This document shows, piece by piece, positions 25,059 through 33,637 of a stretch of DNA of 64,000 nucleotides. The translations under genes were made by a program, and so were the position numbers. A model generated the notes under the pieces. The model was not told the DNA's origin, searched no databases, and was given only the letters and a program-made list of their open reading frames with translations. How positions within the stretch are numbered: position 1 is the stretch's first letter; each line of letters begins with the position of its first letter. Where the stretch lies: contig CANLOQ010000001.1 of NCBI GenBank assembly GCA_947492925.1, positions 372,001 to 436,000 on the forward strand, in the 5' to 3' direction. The stretch is from an uncultured Sulfitobacter sp. (lineage in GTDB: Bacteria; Pseudomonadota; Alphaproteobacteria; Rhodobacterales; Rhodobacteraceae).

Positions 25059-26603
25059 TCACGCGAAAATCCCCTGCATGAACCAGCGCGGATCACTGCC
25101 GCGCCCGTCCCCCAACACACCCTCGCGAAACAGCCAGAACCGCCGCCCGTCCCCCGCCTCGACCTTGTAATAATCGCGCAACCGCGTGCCCGGACGGTCC
25201 CGCCACCACTCAGGCGCAATCCGCTCCGGTCCTTCAAACCGCGCCGTCAGATACGCCACTCGCCGCCAGCGAAACCGCGCGGGCGGGCCTTCGGGCACCG
25301 CATATAAAACCGCAATCTCCTCCGCTGGCTCCAGCAGGCGCAGGGGCCGCTCCTTCACCAGCGCAGGGGCCGCCCGCGCATCCCCCGCCAGTGCCGCCAC
25401 ACGCCCCTCGACCCGCTCCGGCACATGGCTTTCGCACCACGCTGACCACGTCACCTTCTCCGGTCCCAGCTTCGCCGTCAGCCGGTCCAGCAGCGCCGCC
25501 ACATCCTTTCCCGCATCACGGCTTCCGTCCAGATGATCCTGATGCAGCGCCAAAGGCTCCACCGCCAATGCCTCCAGCGTCAGCAGATCAAAGCCAAAAC
25601 CGGGGTCGATCCCCTCCAGCTTGCCCGCCATCAACCGCACCAGATGCGCCGCCTCCCGGCTCGATGACGCCAGCGCCACATCGCGGCTCCGCCATTCCCC
25701 GTCCACCCGGTAAATCGTCAGCCGCAACCGCCGCGCGCCCTGTTCCGCCCTGGCCAACTGGCGACACAGATCCGCCGCCAGCGCCTCCAGATGCGGCTCG
25801 GGGTCGATCACCGGCTCGGGCAAGCGCACCCGCGCCAGCCAGCGCACCGCGTCCTCGGGCGCGTTCAGCGGATCACCGGCCCGCCCCAGCGCACGGTCCA
25901 GCAGCACCAGCGGATTGACCTCCGCCGCCATCCTGTCAAACCGCCGCATCAGCGCCACGCGCGGCACCTCCATCAACCGGCCTACCGTCTTCAACCCCAG
26001 CCGCTGCAACAGACGCACCGTATCCCTGTCTATGCGCAGCGCCTCCACTGGCAGCGGGGCCAGCGCCACCTCCACATCATCCGCCTCGCAAATCACACCG
26101 CCACCACCGTAGCGCGCCAGCATCTGCGCCGCACCCCGCGTAGGCGCCACCGCCAGCCGCGCACTCAGCCCCTGCATCCTGAACCGTTGCCCGATGTCAC
26201 GCAGCATCCGCGCCTCGCCACCGAAAAGATGCGCCGCCCCGGTGATGTCCATCAAAATCCCGTCCTCGCGGTCGCGCACCGTCCAGGGGCACCAGCGCCG
26301 CGCCCACATCACCACCCGCTCAAGCAGCGCGCGATCCCCCTGGGTATCGGCCTGTTCCACGTGCAGATCGGGATGGATCGCCTGCACATCGACCACCCGC
26401 GCCCCCGGCACCACGTCGCGCCGCGCGGCCTCCGCGCTCATGGCATGAACGATCGGTCCATGCGTGCCCTGCACGGACAGCACCACCGGCACATCGTCAC
26501 CGGGCAAGGTCCGCTGCTGGCTCACGATCCTGCGCCACCTGTCCATCGCCAGATCGGGAAAGCAGACCGAGACGATGCGCGCGCCCTCCGGTTGCGGGCT
26601 CAT
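25059..26603 (-). CDS. imuB: ImuB, Y-family polymerase-like SOS mutasome subunit
   Basis: A 514-aa protein of the DinB/UmuC fold that acts as the hub of the ImuA-ImuB-DnaE2 mutasome, linking to the beta clamp; ImuB lacks polymerase activity in studied species. The N-terminus at 26603 reads RIVSVCFPDLAMDRWRR. Palm and fingers are seen around DREDGILMDITGAAHLFGGE and LSARLAVAPTRGAAQMLARYG; then LQRLGLKTVGRLMEVPR (HhH) and a C-terminal little-finger-like part ending in DYYKVEAGDGRRFWLFR. It overlaps imuA by 107 bp, so the two are translationally linked. The open frame reaches 26744, but upstream residues are not family-like. Confidence 0.92.
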   Translation of the reverse strand: MSPQPEGARIVSVCFPDLAMDRWRRIVSQQRTLPGDDVPVVLSVQGTHGPIVHAMSAEAARRDVVPGARVVDVQAIHPDLHVEQADTQGDRALLERVVMWARRWCPWTVRDREDGILMDITGAAHLFGGEARMLRDIGQRFRMQGLSARLAVAPTRGAAQMLARYGGGGVICEADDVEVALAPLPVEALRIDRDTVRLLQRLGLKTVGRLMEVPRVALMRRFDRMAAEVNPLVLLDRALGRAGDPLNAPEDAVRWLARVRLPEPVIDPEPHLEALAADLCRQLARAEQGARRLRLTIYRVDGEWRSRDVALASSSREAAHLVRLMAGKLEGIDPGFGFDLLTLEALAVEPLALHQDHLDGSRDAGKDVAALLDRLTAKLGPEKVTWSAWCESHVPERVEGRVAALAGDARAAPALVKERPLRLLEPAEEIAVLYAVPEGPPARFRWRRVAYLTARFEGPERIAPEWWRDRPGTRLRDYYKVEAGDGRRFWLFREGVLGDGRGSDPRWFMQGIFA

Positions 26604-27261
26604 GGCGCGCCTCCCACGTTCCGGGCGCACGGCCCCGCGCGCGAAACAGTTCCGCCTCCCACACCGGTGCGCCGGGCGCTGCCGCATTCCACGGATGCGT
26701 GTCGGACGCCAACGAGGATATGCGCCAGCGCTCGCGCGCCGCACTCAAGGCCCCGTGATCGCCCGACCGGATCAACCACACCGGCACCCCCGCCTGTTCC
26801 GACCGCAGCGCCAGCCGCTTGGTCGCAGTAAAGCTCAGCACTTCGGGCGCGCCGTGTATCTCGCCCACCACCGCCGAGAGCCCCGCACAGGCGGCCCCCT
26901 CTTCCATCGCCCACAGCACGTCGCGCGGGTGGCTCACCTCCACCCGCAACACCTGCCCCCGGAAGCCGAACTGCGCCAGCGCGGGGCCATACAGCCGCCC
27001 GTTCTCGCGCCGCGCCATCCGGTCGCTGACCCACAGCACCGGGGCCTCGCTGTCGGGCAGGCAGGACAGCACAAACCCCGTGACCGCCCCGTCGAAAGGC
27101 GCACCCGACACCACGTCGCGCAGCACCGCATCGCCCGCATCGGGGCGCGGTACGTCCTGCAACAGCCGCTTGGTCGCCAGGGAAATCACCTTGCCCCCGG
27201 CAAAATTGTCCGGCCCGCCAAAAACAGCGCCGGAAGAATCGCCAGCAAGAGAATCGGTCAT
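26497..27261 (-). CDS. imuA: ImuA, RecA-like SOS mutasome subunit
   Basis: A 254-aa RecA/SulA-related protein that supports DnaE2-dependent mutagenesis. Recognisable segments are VLRDVVSGAPFDGAVTGFVLS, LYGPALAQFGFRGQVLRVEV and VSHPRDVLWAMEEGAACAGLSAVVGE, followed by TKRLALRSEQAGVPVWLIR. The start at 27261 (MTDSLAGDSS) is preferred to the ATG at 27276, which lies only 2 bp from the LexA box. The last ~35 codons overlap imuB in another frame and look less conserved. It is the first gene of the SOS operon. Confidence 0.9.
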   Translation of the reverse strand: MTDSLAGDSSGAVFGGPDNFAGGKVISLATKRLLQDVPRPDAGDAVLRDVVSGAPFDGAVTGFVLSCLPDSEAPVLWVSDRMARRENGRLYGPALAQFGFRGQVLRVEVSHPRDVLWAMEEGAACAGLSAVVGEIHGAPEVLSFTATKRLALRSEQAGVPVWLIRSGDHGALSAARERWRISSLASDTHPWNAAAPGAPVWEAELFRARGRAPGTWEARHEPATGGRAHRLGLLSRSGDGQVAQDREPAADLAR

Positions 27262-27277
27262 TGTGCATCCCTTCATT

Positions 27278-27292
27278 GTTCATGTTTTGTTC
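27278..27292. promoter_or_regulatory. LexA (SOS) box upstream of imuA
   Basis: GTTC-N7-GTTC, an exact match to the direct-repeat LexA box of alphaproteobacteria, 17 bp before the chosen imuA start. The place is right for damage-inducible control of imuA-imuB(-dnaE2). Confidence 0.9.
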
Positions 27293-27393
27293 TTTTTGTG
27301 AAGATAGCCCGACCCGCCGAATATTTCCAGCACTGCTTGTCTGAAATATCACCGCAAAAGCAGCGCGCGCGCCGTCCGCAGTACCCGTCACAC

Positions 27394-27918
27394 CTAACGC
27401 GTGAGGGGCCGGCCCAGACGTTTCTCCAGCAAATCTTCGGAATGGCTGATCAGCTTTTCCAACATCCCGTTGAACAACTGCACTTCTTCCTTGCTGAGCG
27501 GCGACAGAACGCGTTCATTGCCCTGAAGCACCTCTTCAAAGACCCGCACATAAAGCTCCTGACCCGCCTGCGTTATCTCAAGCGCAACCGCCCGCCCGTC
27601 CTTCGGGTCAGGCATGTTCAGGATCAGACCCTTTTTCAACAAGGACTTGATCACCCTGCTGGTCTGGCTTTTGTCCATCAGCAACAGGTCCGCCATGTCC
27701 CCCGCCCGACAGGGCGCGCGCGCCTTGACCAGTGCCAGCAAGCGCCATTCGTTCAGGCTCAGATCAAACAGCCGTTCGGACCAATGCTGCCCCGCGCGTT
27801 CTGCAATCGCGACAAACCTGTGCATCCGAAAAGTGATCACATCTTCGATTGAAAGCGCGCTGGGATGCCGGATCACCGGGTGTGATCCCCTAAAGGTGTC
27901 TTCCAGACCGCCACTCAT
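27394..27918 (-). CDS. MarR family transcriptional regulator
   Basis: A 174-aa winged-HTH dimeric regulator. The core is LSLNEWRLLALV, then CRAGDMADLLLMDKSQTSRVIKSLLKKGLI and the wing DPKDGRAVALEIT, all MarR-like. Dimerisation helices lie at both ends. GGAG is spaced 7 nt from the ATG at 27918; an ATG two codons upstream is possible. It is divergent from the DEAD-box helicase gene, 213 bp apart. Its target and ligand are unknown. Confidence 0.9.
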   Translation of the reverse strand: MSGGLEDTFRGSHPVIRHPSALSIEDVITFRMHRFVAIAERAGQHWSERLFDLSLNEWRLLALVKARAPCRAGDMADLLLMDKSQTSRVIKSLLKKGLILNMPDPKDGRAVALEITQAGQELYVRVFEEVLQGNERVLSPLSKEEVQLFNGMLEKLISHSEDLLEKRLGRPLTR

Positions 27919-28131
27919 ACGCATACTCCAAGCCCGCTACATTTGCCTACACCAGTTGGTGGAAATAATCCACCAAGCAAATACCATAACGCGTATCGCG
28001 CCAAAACGCCCGCCCAACAAAATCATGTACATTCGCCGGTGAACCCCATAAAGCCAGCGCAACCAATGCCTCGGCCTTTGCCTGAGGCTGCCTGCACTGA
28101 CGTCAGGCCCCCTCAGAACAGGACGACACAC

Positions 28132-30273
28132 GTGATCCAGACAATCGCAGATGCGCTTGCCGCTCAAGGCTATGAAACACTGACCGCCGTGCAGGAGGCC
28201 GTGACCGATCCGGCCCTGACGGAACAGGACCTGCTGGTCTCCGCCCAGACAGGTTCAGGCAAAACCGTGGCCTTCGGCATTGCCATCGCCCCCACACTGC
28301 TGGGCGAGGACACGCATTTCGGCCCCGCGTCTTCCCCCCTCGCGCTGGTCATCGCCCCTACCCGCGAACTGGCCATGCAGGTCGCGCGCGAACTCAGCTG
28401 GCTTTACGCCAAGGCCGGCGCGGTGGTCACCACCTGCGTCGGCGGCATGGACCAGCGCACCGAACGCCGCGCACTGGACCGCGGCGCACATATCGTCGTC
28501 GCCACACCGGGGCGCCTCTGCGATCACATCAAACGCAGCAACATCGACCTGAGCGAGCTGCGCGCCGTCATCCTTGATGAGGCGGACGAGATGCTGGACA
28601 TGGGCTTCCGCGAAGAGCTTGAATTCATCCTCAATGAGGCCCCCGAAGACCGCCGCACGCTGCTCTTTTCCGCCACCGTGCCCGCCGCGATTGCCAAGCT
28701 TGCCAAATCCTACCAGCGCGACGCCCAGCGCATCGCCACCGTGGGCGAGGCCAAGCAGCACGCCGACATCGAATACCGCGCCATGAACGTGCATCCGCGC
28801 GACACCGAAAACGCCATCATCAACATCCTGCGCTTTTACGAGGCGAAGAACGCCATCGTCTTCTGTAACACCCGCGCCGCCGTGGCGCGCCTGACCACCA
28901 AGTTCACCAACCGGGGTTTCTCCGTCGTGGCGCTCTCGGGCGAGCTGACCCAGTCCGAGCGCACCAACGCCCTGCAAGCCCTGCGCGATGGCCGCGCCCG
29001 TGTCTGCGTGGCCACCGATGTGGCCGCACGCGGCATCGACCTGCCCAACCTCGAACTGGTGATCCACGCCGACCTGCCGTCAAACGCCGACACGCTGCTG
29101 CACCGCTCCGGCCGCACGGGCCGCGCGGGCCGCAAGGGGGTCTCCGCCCTGATCGTCCCCCCCAAGATGAAGACCAAGGCCAACCGCCTGCTGGGCTGGG
29201 CCAAACTCTCGGCCACATGGGGCCCCGCCCCCTCCGCCGAAGAGGTCAACGCAGCGGATGAAGAACGCCTTCTGTCCGATCCCGCATGGTCCAACCCCGC
29301 CCCCGAAGACGCCGCCGATTTCGTCACCTCGCTGACCGAAAAGTTCAGCCCCGAACAACTGGCCACCGCGTTTGTGAACCTCTACCGCGCCCGCGCGTCA
29401 GCACCCGAAGACTTGACCGACCCCGGCACCAAGGACGACCGCCCGCGCCCCAGTTTTGGCCCGTCCGTGTGGTTCTCCGTCTCCACCGGCCGCGCGTCGG
29501 GCGCAGAGCCGCGCACCCTTTTGCCCATGCTCTGCCGTCTGGGCGACATCACCAAGGACGACATCGGCGCCATCCGCATCCAGCAGGACCACAGCTTTGT
29601 CGAAATCCTTGAGGCCACCGCCCAGAAATTCATGCAAGCCCTCGGCCCCGACATGAAGGTCGAGGACGGTGCCGTCGTCACCAAACTGGACCAGCCGCCG
29701 AACCTGCCCAAAACCAACCCCAACCGGGGCCCCAAGCCCGATCGCGGCCCCAAACCACCACGCAAACCGCGCTACGATTCCGATGCGCCCTCCCCCCCGC
29801 GCAAACCGCGCCCCGTCCGTGCGGAGCCGTCCGAAGTGCGCAGCGAAAAGCCGAAGTTCGACAAGCCCAAGCACAAGCACGCCGACAAACCCAAAGGCGA
29901 GCGCCCGCCAAAGTCGCACAAGACCGAACGCACCCCGATGAAACCGGGCGCAAAGCCCAAGCCGAAATCATCCGGCGAACCGGGCGGCAAGCCCAAGGCC
30001 AAGGCCAAAGCCGTGTGGAAAAAGGACGGCCCCAAAACGGATGCGCCGCGCAGGCCCAAAGAAGACAAGCCAAAGTTCGACAAACCCAAGGGCGATAAGT
30101 CCAAAGGCGGCAAGCCCTTCAAACCACGCGAGGAAGCGGCGGGCGGGGCCAAGACCTACAAACGCGCAGCGGACCCGTCCAAACGCTTCACACCACCCAA
30201 CAAGATCGGCAAACAGGGCGGCAAACCCAAAAACAAGGGCGGCACTGCCACACCGCGCCGCGGCAAACCCTAA
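28132..30273 (+). CDS. DEAD-box RNA helicase with DbpA-type RNA-binding domain and basic tail
   Basis: A 713-aa ATP-dependent RNA helicase, likely in ribosome assembly or cold adaptation. The two RecA domains show SAQTGSGKTVAF (Walker A), DEAD, SAT, and HRSGRTGRAGRKG. A DbpA/CsdA-type RNA-binding domain follows (about residues 465-525, with LGDITKDDIGAIRIQQDHSF). The last ~190 residues are a low-complexity Lys/Pro-rich tail. The likely start is GTG at 28132 with AGGA at 8 nt; the frame is open upstream to 27943, where the residues look random. The 207-bp leader is long, as in cold-shock helicases. Confidence 0.93.
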   Translation: MIQTIADALAAQGYETLTAVQEAVTDPALTEQDLLVSAQTGSGKTVAFGIAIAPTLLGEDTHFGPASSPLALVIAPTRELAMQVARELSWLYAKAGAVVTTCVGGMDQRTERRALDRGAHIVVATPGRLCDHIKRSNIDLSELRAVILDEADEMLDMGFREELEFILNEAPEDRRTLLFSATVPAAIAKLAKSYQRDAQRIATVGEAKQHADIEYRAMNVHPRDTENAIINILRFYEAKNAIVFCNTRAAVARLTTKFTNRGFSVVALSGELTQSERTNALQALRDGRARVCVATDVAARGIDLPNLELVIHADLPSNADTLLHRSGRTGRAGRKGVSALIVPPKMKTKANRLLGWAKLSATWGPAPSAEEVNAADEERLLSDPAWSNPAPEDAADFVTSLTEKFSPEQLATAFVNLYRARASAPEDLTDPGTKDDRPRPSFGPSVWFSVSTGRASGAEPRTLLPMLCRLGDITKDDIGAIRIQQDHSFVEILEATAQKFMQALGPDMKVEDGAVVTKLDQPPNLPKTNPNRGPKPDRGPKPPRKPRYDSDAPSPPRKPRPVRAEPSEVRSEKPKFDKPKHKHADKPKGERPPKSHKTERTPMKPGAKPKPKSSGEPGGKPKAKAKAVWKKDGPKTDAPRRPKEDKPKFDKPKGDKSKGGKPFKPREEAAGGAKTYKRAADPSKRFTPPNKIGKQGGKPKNKGGTATPRRGKP

Positions 30274-30419
30274 GCCAACAGTTAGGCTGTCGGCCTGCCT
30301 GCGCAAAGACACCCCTCAGGCACGCCGCCACCTGCGACGTTTTGGCAAACCTGATCCCTGTGCTACGCTTCCTCTCACGCTGAGCCGCACCGGACATCAG
30401 CGCGAAACGGGGGATGGTC

Positions 30420-31049
30420 ATGCTGCACGTCGACGAAGAAATCACCGATATCACCCGCCTGCGCGACCTGCTGCCCACCGAAGGGTTCACAAATACCTTT
30501 CTCAAGGTCACAGACCGGCTCAACCCGGTTGCGCGGCAATTCATTGACGCCGCCCCCTTCATTATCATCGCAACAAAGTCCAAGACCGGCCTGATTGACG
30601 TTTCTCCCAAGGGGGATCCGGCGGGTTTTGTCGAAGTGTATGACGACAAGACGCTGATCATTCCCGACCGTCTGGGCAATCACCGTGTAGACGGGTTTCA
30701 GAACATCCTTGAAGATCCGAACATTGCGATCCTGTTCATTGTTCCGGGCCACGGCGACACCCTGCGCGTGGCCGGCAAGGCGCGGATCGTCAAGGACCGG
30801 CAGATCAGCAAACGGCACGCGATCAACGGCCGCGAACCCCTGTTGGCCCTCGTGGTGGAGGTCGAGGAAGCCTTCATGCACTGCTCGAAATCCATGATCC
30901 GTGCGCGGTTGTGGCACCCGGATCATTGGCCCGCCCGCAAGACTGCACCGACTTTGGCAGAATGGGTGATCGAAACGGTCGACCGCAGGCAGACCCTCGC
31001 AGAAGTCGATGAAGATCACACCAACGACGAAAAGCAGAGACTGTACTAG
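30420..31049 (+). CDS. PPOX-class FMN-binding flavoprotein (pyridoxamine 5-phosphate oxidase-like)
   Basis: A 209-aa protein with the split-barrel flavin fold. FIIIATKSKTGLIDVSPKGDP is the FMN-binding strand-turn typical of the MSMEG_1061-like PPOX group, with LIIPDRLGNHRVDGFQNIL and NIAILFIVPG following. GGGGG is spaced 6 nt from the ATG at 30420; an ATG two codons earlier abuts it. The natural substrate is unknown; these proteins are generally stress-related reductases. It is a single gene, followed by a cluster of hairpins and the IS1595 transposon. Confidence 0.85.
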   Translation: MLHVDEEITDITRLRDLLPTEGFTNTFLKVTDRLNPVARQFIDAAPFIIIATKSKTGLIDVSPKGDPAGFVEVYDDKTLIIPDRLGNHRVDGFQNILEDPNIAILFIVPGHGDTLRVAGKARIVKDRQISKRHAINGREPLLALVVEVEEAFMHCSKSMIRARLWHPDHWPARKTAPTLAEWVIETVDRRQTLAEVDEDHTNDEKQRLY

Positions 31050-31070
31050 GTCTGGGACTGCCACCGAACC

Positions 31071-31169
31071 GGACTTTTAAAAAAGTCCGCCTCGTTTCCT
31101 TAAAAGGAAACGCCGGGGCTGACCCCCGGCGTTCTCTGTCTTGCACCCCAGAGTTTTCGAAAACTCTGG
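31071..31169. repeat. Cluster of three T-rich palindromes and one GC-rich hairpin
   Basis: Four perfect inverted repeats in 99 bp. They are GGACTTTT/AAAAGTCC (31071-31088), GTTTCCTT/AAGGAAAC (31094-31111), CGCCGGGG/CCCCGGCG (31111-31131, 5-nt loop) and CCAGAGTTTT/AAAACTCTGG (31148-31169). The three T-rich ones all have a 2-nt centre. A fifth of the same form (34836-34857) was next in line before the transposon split the array. Confidence 0.75.
31111..31131 (+). terminator. Likely terminator of the PPOX gene
   Basis: Strong 8-bp GC stem with loop CTGAC, followed by the T-rich stretch TTCTCTGTCTT, 62 bp after the stop codon. Confidence 0.6.
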
Positions 31170-31170
31170 T

Positions 31171-31178
31171 CAAATCTC
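31171..31178. repeat. 8-bp target site duplication, left copy
   Basis: CAAATCTC, repeated directly at 34836-34843 on the other side of the transposon. Confidence 0.9.
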
Positions 31179-31203
31179 CGGCCTTATGTATCAAACGCAC
31201 CAA
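31179..31203 (+). repeat. Left terminal inverted repeat of the IS1595 element
   Basis: 25 bp, identical in reverse complement to 34811-34835; begins CGGCCTTATG and ends CGCACCAA. Confidence 0.95.
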
Positions 31204-31247
31204 CAATCTAGCTGAATCCTGCGCCGATGTGAATCATCATACGGGGT

Positions 31248-31589
31248 ATGCAGGACAAAACGATAAACAACGCGCTGGTAGCGATCTACAGGGCGGGCGG
31301 TAAGCAAGGTAATCTGGCCGCGCAGATTTTAGCTCTGCGCGATGCAACACCCGCCAGCAAGCGTCACAGGTGCAAGACTGCCTTCAAGCGCGGTCAGATG
31401 CGCATGGCGATCATGGACGTGCTGCGCGGTGGCGCTATGACCAGCGAGGACTTGGCCGCTCGTATCCAGCCGCACAAGCCTGACTGGACGATTGGCGAAA
31501 CAACGCTTCGGGTCCGCAGTACGCTTGATAAGATGAGAGTGAAAGGCTTGGTCAAGCGTGAGGGGCAATTGTGGGGGCTGGCCCCGTAG
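31248..31589 (+). CDS. Transposon passenger: winged-helix-like protein of unknown function
   Basis: A 113-aa soluble basic protein. The C-terminal half (GQMRMAIMDVLRGGAMTSED, then TLRVRSTLDKMRVKGLVKRE) reads as a winged helix-turn-helix. The N-terminal half (INNALVAIYRAGGKQGNLAA) is helical. ACGGGG precedes the ATG, which lies 45 bp inside the left terminal repeat. I do not recognise a named family. It is convergent with the XRE gene. A DNA-binding role in transposon regulation is possible but unproven. Confidence 0.7.
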   Translation: MQDKTINNALVAIYRAGGKQGNLAAQILALRDATPASKRHRCKTAFKRGQMRMAIMDVLRGGAMTSEDLAARIQPHKPDWTIGETTLRVRSTLDKMRVKGLVKREGQLWGLAP

Positions 31590-31601
31590 GGCCAGCTTGT
31601 T

Positions 31602-32174
31602 TTACGCAACGCGCGGCGCGTCAACATCCCAAAGGCCATCTTCGCTTGCGCCATCTGCACACGGGGCAAGGCTCAAGTGGAACTCCAATTTTGGCGCGCC
31701 AACAGGCTTGCATGGTGCAATCCCCTCAAAAATAGACGCAAAATCCTCTATCATGTCCGAAACAGAAGCCTCTTTTGATTTTGTTGCGACCACAGACTTT
31801 GCAAAGGTAAACATACGCACAACTGTTTCAGTCTGGGGCTGCAAAACCTTATCACCAGACTCAAGCCGAGACATATGCTCAGGAGATATACCAAGAATTT
31901 TAGCCAAAGCAGATGCCTTGATCTCGATTGCAGACCTCATGAACTTTAGATCGTCATGTGTCAGCTTGTCACTGTGAAGAGACCGTAGCATTGCGACCGC
32001 TTTAACCAGCCCATCAGGGTCGGGAACCACAGTTTCAAGAACATTCCCGTCAGCGTCGAATTTTTGCTCTACTGAGCCATGCAAAAATACCGAAAATGGC
32101 GCGCCAAGAAGGCTCGTTGCATCAAAGCACTCGACGGTTTTCATGCCAAATTCGTCAAAGGAACTATCAAGCAT
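31602..32174 (-). CDS. Transposon passenger: XRE-family HTH protein, antitoxin-like
   Basis: A 190-aa protein. Residues 1-75 form an N-terminal domain of unclear type. A clear XRE/HTH_3 motif spans about 80-130 (LKFMRSAIEIKASALAKILGISPEHMSRLESG), in the style of MqsA/HigA antitoxins. A C-terminal extension of ~60 residues follows. GGGAGAAAG gives a good ribosome site for the ATG at 32174; the frame is open to 32234, inside the partner gene. It overlaps the upstream 108-aa gene by 8 bp. Twin palindromes before the pair fit autoregulation. Zinc ligands of classical MqsA are absent. Confidence 0.75.
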   Translation of the reverse strand: MLDSSFDEFGMKTVECFDATSLLGAPFSVFLHGSVEQKFDADGNVLETVVPDPDGLVKAVAMLRSLHSDKLTHDDLKFMRSAIEIKASALAKILGISPEHMSRLESGDKVLQPQTETVVRMFTFAKSVVATKSKEASVSDMIEDFASIFEGIAPCKPVGAPKLEFHLSLAPCADGASEDGLWDVDAPRVA

Positions 32175-32493
32175 TTCTTTCTCCCAAAAGAGATACGCGC
32201 AAAACGCGAACCCTATAGTGGTCGCACCATACATTTATGGCTACGGCCAGATTGTCGCCATGGCATGTCTCGCCTTCTACCAGCCAGAAACACCCGTCTG
32301 CGTCCTCTTTTTCAGATGAGACAACAGACCCGTTTTTGAACACATAAAGAATTTCCGGCAGACCAACTATGAGGCCAGCATCCCGAAGTTTTTGCAAGTC
32401 TTCTATTTCGCCACCGTCAAAACTTATGCGGCTCACGTAAGTAACCGCAAATTCACGAAGAAATTCAGTTTCGAAGGCTCTGATGGCAGTCAT
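32167..32493 (-). CDS. Transposon passenger: small protein, candidate toxin (DUF4258/MqsR-like)
   Basis: A 108-aa protein with no membrane segment. The C-terminal half (FWLVEGETCHGDNLAVAINV, then RVRVLRVSL) resembles the strand pattern of DUF4258/BECR-fold toxins, in which a G-E-T-x-x-G-x-x-L motif recurs. The N-terminal half (SRISFDGGEIEDLQKLRDAGLI) would be the helical part. AAGGA is spaced 7-8 nt from the ATG at 32493. It is the first gene of a two-gene unit ending in the XRE protein. The toxin role is inferred from size, order, overlap and the operator; the sequence match alone is weak. Confidence 0.55.
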   Translation of the reverse strand: MTAIRAFETEFLREFAVTYVSRISFDGGEIEDLQKLRDAGLIVGLPEILYVFKNGSVVSSEKEDADGCFWLVEGETCHGDNLAVAINVWCDHYRVRVLRVSLLGERNA

Positions 32494-32536
32494 GCTCTTA
32501 TCCTTTATTATGCTCATTCATAAAGATATCCCTAAC

Positions 32537-32574
32537 TTGATCTCAGATCAATAGTAGACTTGATCTGAGATCAA
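32537..32574. promoter_or_regulatory. Two 15-bp palindromic operators upstream of the toxin-antitoxin-like pair
   Basis: TTGATCT-C-AGATCAA at 32537-32551 and TTGATCT-G-AGATCAA at 32560-32574, centres 23 bp apart (about two helical turns). They lie 44-81 bp before the start at 32493, the place for autorepression by the XRE protein. The second copy overlaps the transposase stop codon. Confidence 0.8.
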
Positions 32575-33539
32575 GCCGCCCGCTGCCAGTAACCCTTCCA
32601 GTTGCGCGACACGGGCGCTTCCATCGCGTTAGACACAACGATCTTCGCCAATGTGCCGTTGTCGGTGCGGCGGTTGTCTTCCAACCATGCGGCGTGGTTC
32701 GCGTACTGGTAAAGGTATTGCGGTGAAACGTGGTGGTGCTGGCCCTGCACCATGCGGCGCAGGCGGCTAAAGAAACTTTCAACCATGTTGGTGTGTTTGC
32801 CGTTGTCGCTGTAAATCTCGGAATGGTTCACGCGATCAACGTGGTGCCCAAGGTGCAATTCATCCCAATGTGACGCCTCATCTGCTGACATTGTAGCCAT
32901 GCGGCTTACGTTCTCGTTTGCCAGTGCCACGCCTTCACCTTCGGACATGCGCACGAATGGCAGGGTGCGGCCCTGACGCTCACGCATGGTGATAACAACA
33001 CGGCGCTTGCCTGTCTGGTGTTGCTTCAAGCGGCGGTCTTTGCGGTCTGCCTTGGCGTTCTCTGGGCGGATGTGACCGCCGAAGTACGCGCCATCAATCT
33101 CAACGTGGCCCTCCAAGACTTCGCCCGTGTGGACTTCCTGTGCCATCGCCTCACGCAGCTTGTGGGCCAACACAAAGGCAGTCTTGTACTGGCAATCCAG
33201 ATCGCGGCTCAGTTGAACCATGCTCACGCCCTTGGAGGCGTTCACAATGATGCAGATCGCGGCCAGAAGGTCCACAAAGTCCATCTTGCGCGATGCGAAG
33301 ATTGTGCCGCTGGTCACGCTGAACTGGTGGTGACATGCCTTGCACTTGAACTTGCGGCGCGTGGTGATCTTGTAGGCTTCATCAAAGCCACAGCATGGGC
33401 AAACCGCTTCGCCGTCAGTCTCAGGCCAGCGCATCTGGCAGAACGTATCATAGGCCGCTTCTTCGCCAGCCTTGTAGATCGCACGAAGGCTTGTTGTGCG
33501 GGAAGCTGCTGAAAGAAGAAAGTGCTGCGCCATTGTCAT
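32571..33539 (-). CDS. IS1595 family transposase (ISXO2-like)
   Basis: DDE-type transposase of 322 aa. The N-terminal zinc ribbon has two CxxC pairs (CPCCGFDEAY, then CKACHHQF). The ISXO2-like domain carries HVEIDGAYFGG, IYSDNGKHTNMVESFFSRLRRM and the C-terminal QYANHAAWLEDNRRTDNG. Length and motifs are complete, so it may be active. The ATG at 33539 has AGGA 4 nt upstream; 33533 is an alternative. It lies centrally and opposite in strand to the DUF6471 gene. Confidence 0.95.
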   Translation of the reverse strand: MTMAQHFLLSAASRTTSLRAIYKAGEEAAYDTFCQMRWPETDGEAVCPCCGFDEAYKITTRRKFKCKACHHQFSVTSGTIFASRKMDFVDLLAAICIIVNASKGVSMVQLSRDLDCQYKTAFVLAHKLREAMAQEVHTGEVLEGHVEIDGAYFGGHIRPENAKADRKDRRLKQHQTGKRRVVITMRERQGRTLPFVRMSEGEGVALANENVSRMATMSADEASHWDELHLGHHVDRVNHSEIYSDNGKHTNMVESFFSRLRRMVQGQHHHVSPQYLYQYANHAAWLEDNRRTDNGTLAKIVVSNAMEAPVSRNWKGYWQRAA

Positions 33540-33637
33540 TATATCCTGTGCTTGTGCATCGAATATAGTGACATTGCATCATGCCTTCAAGTGCTATAGC
33601 ATCATATTTAATGATTTTTGCACGTTAGGAGATGATT

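Noticed and set aside
24730-25062. 110-codon frame filling the imuB-dnaE2 gap
   Set aside because: Arg-rich, no family recognised, and it covers two strong hairpins; treated as non-coding.
22717-25170. 817-codon plus-strand frame opposite dnaE2
   Set aside because: Antisense shadow; composition is His/Arg/Gln/Pro-rich with no family features.
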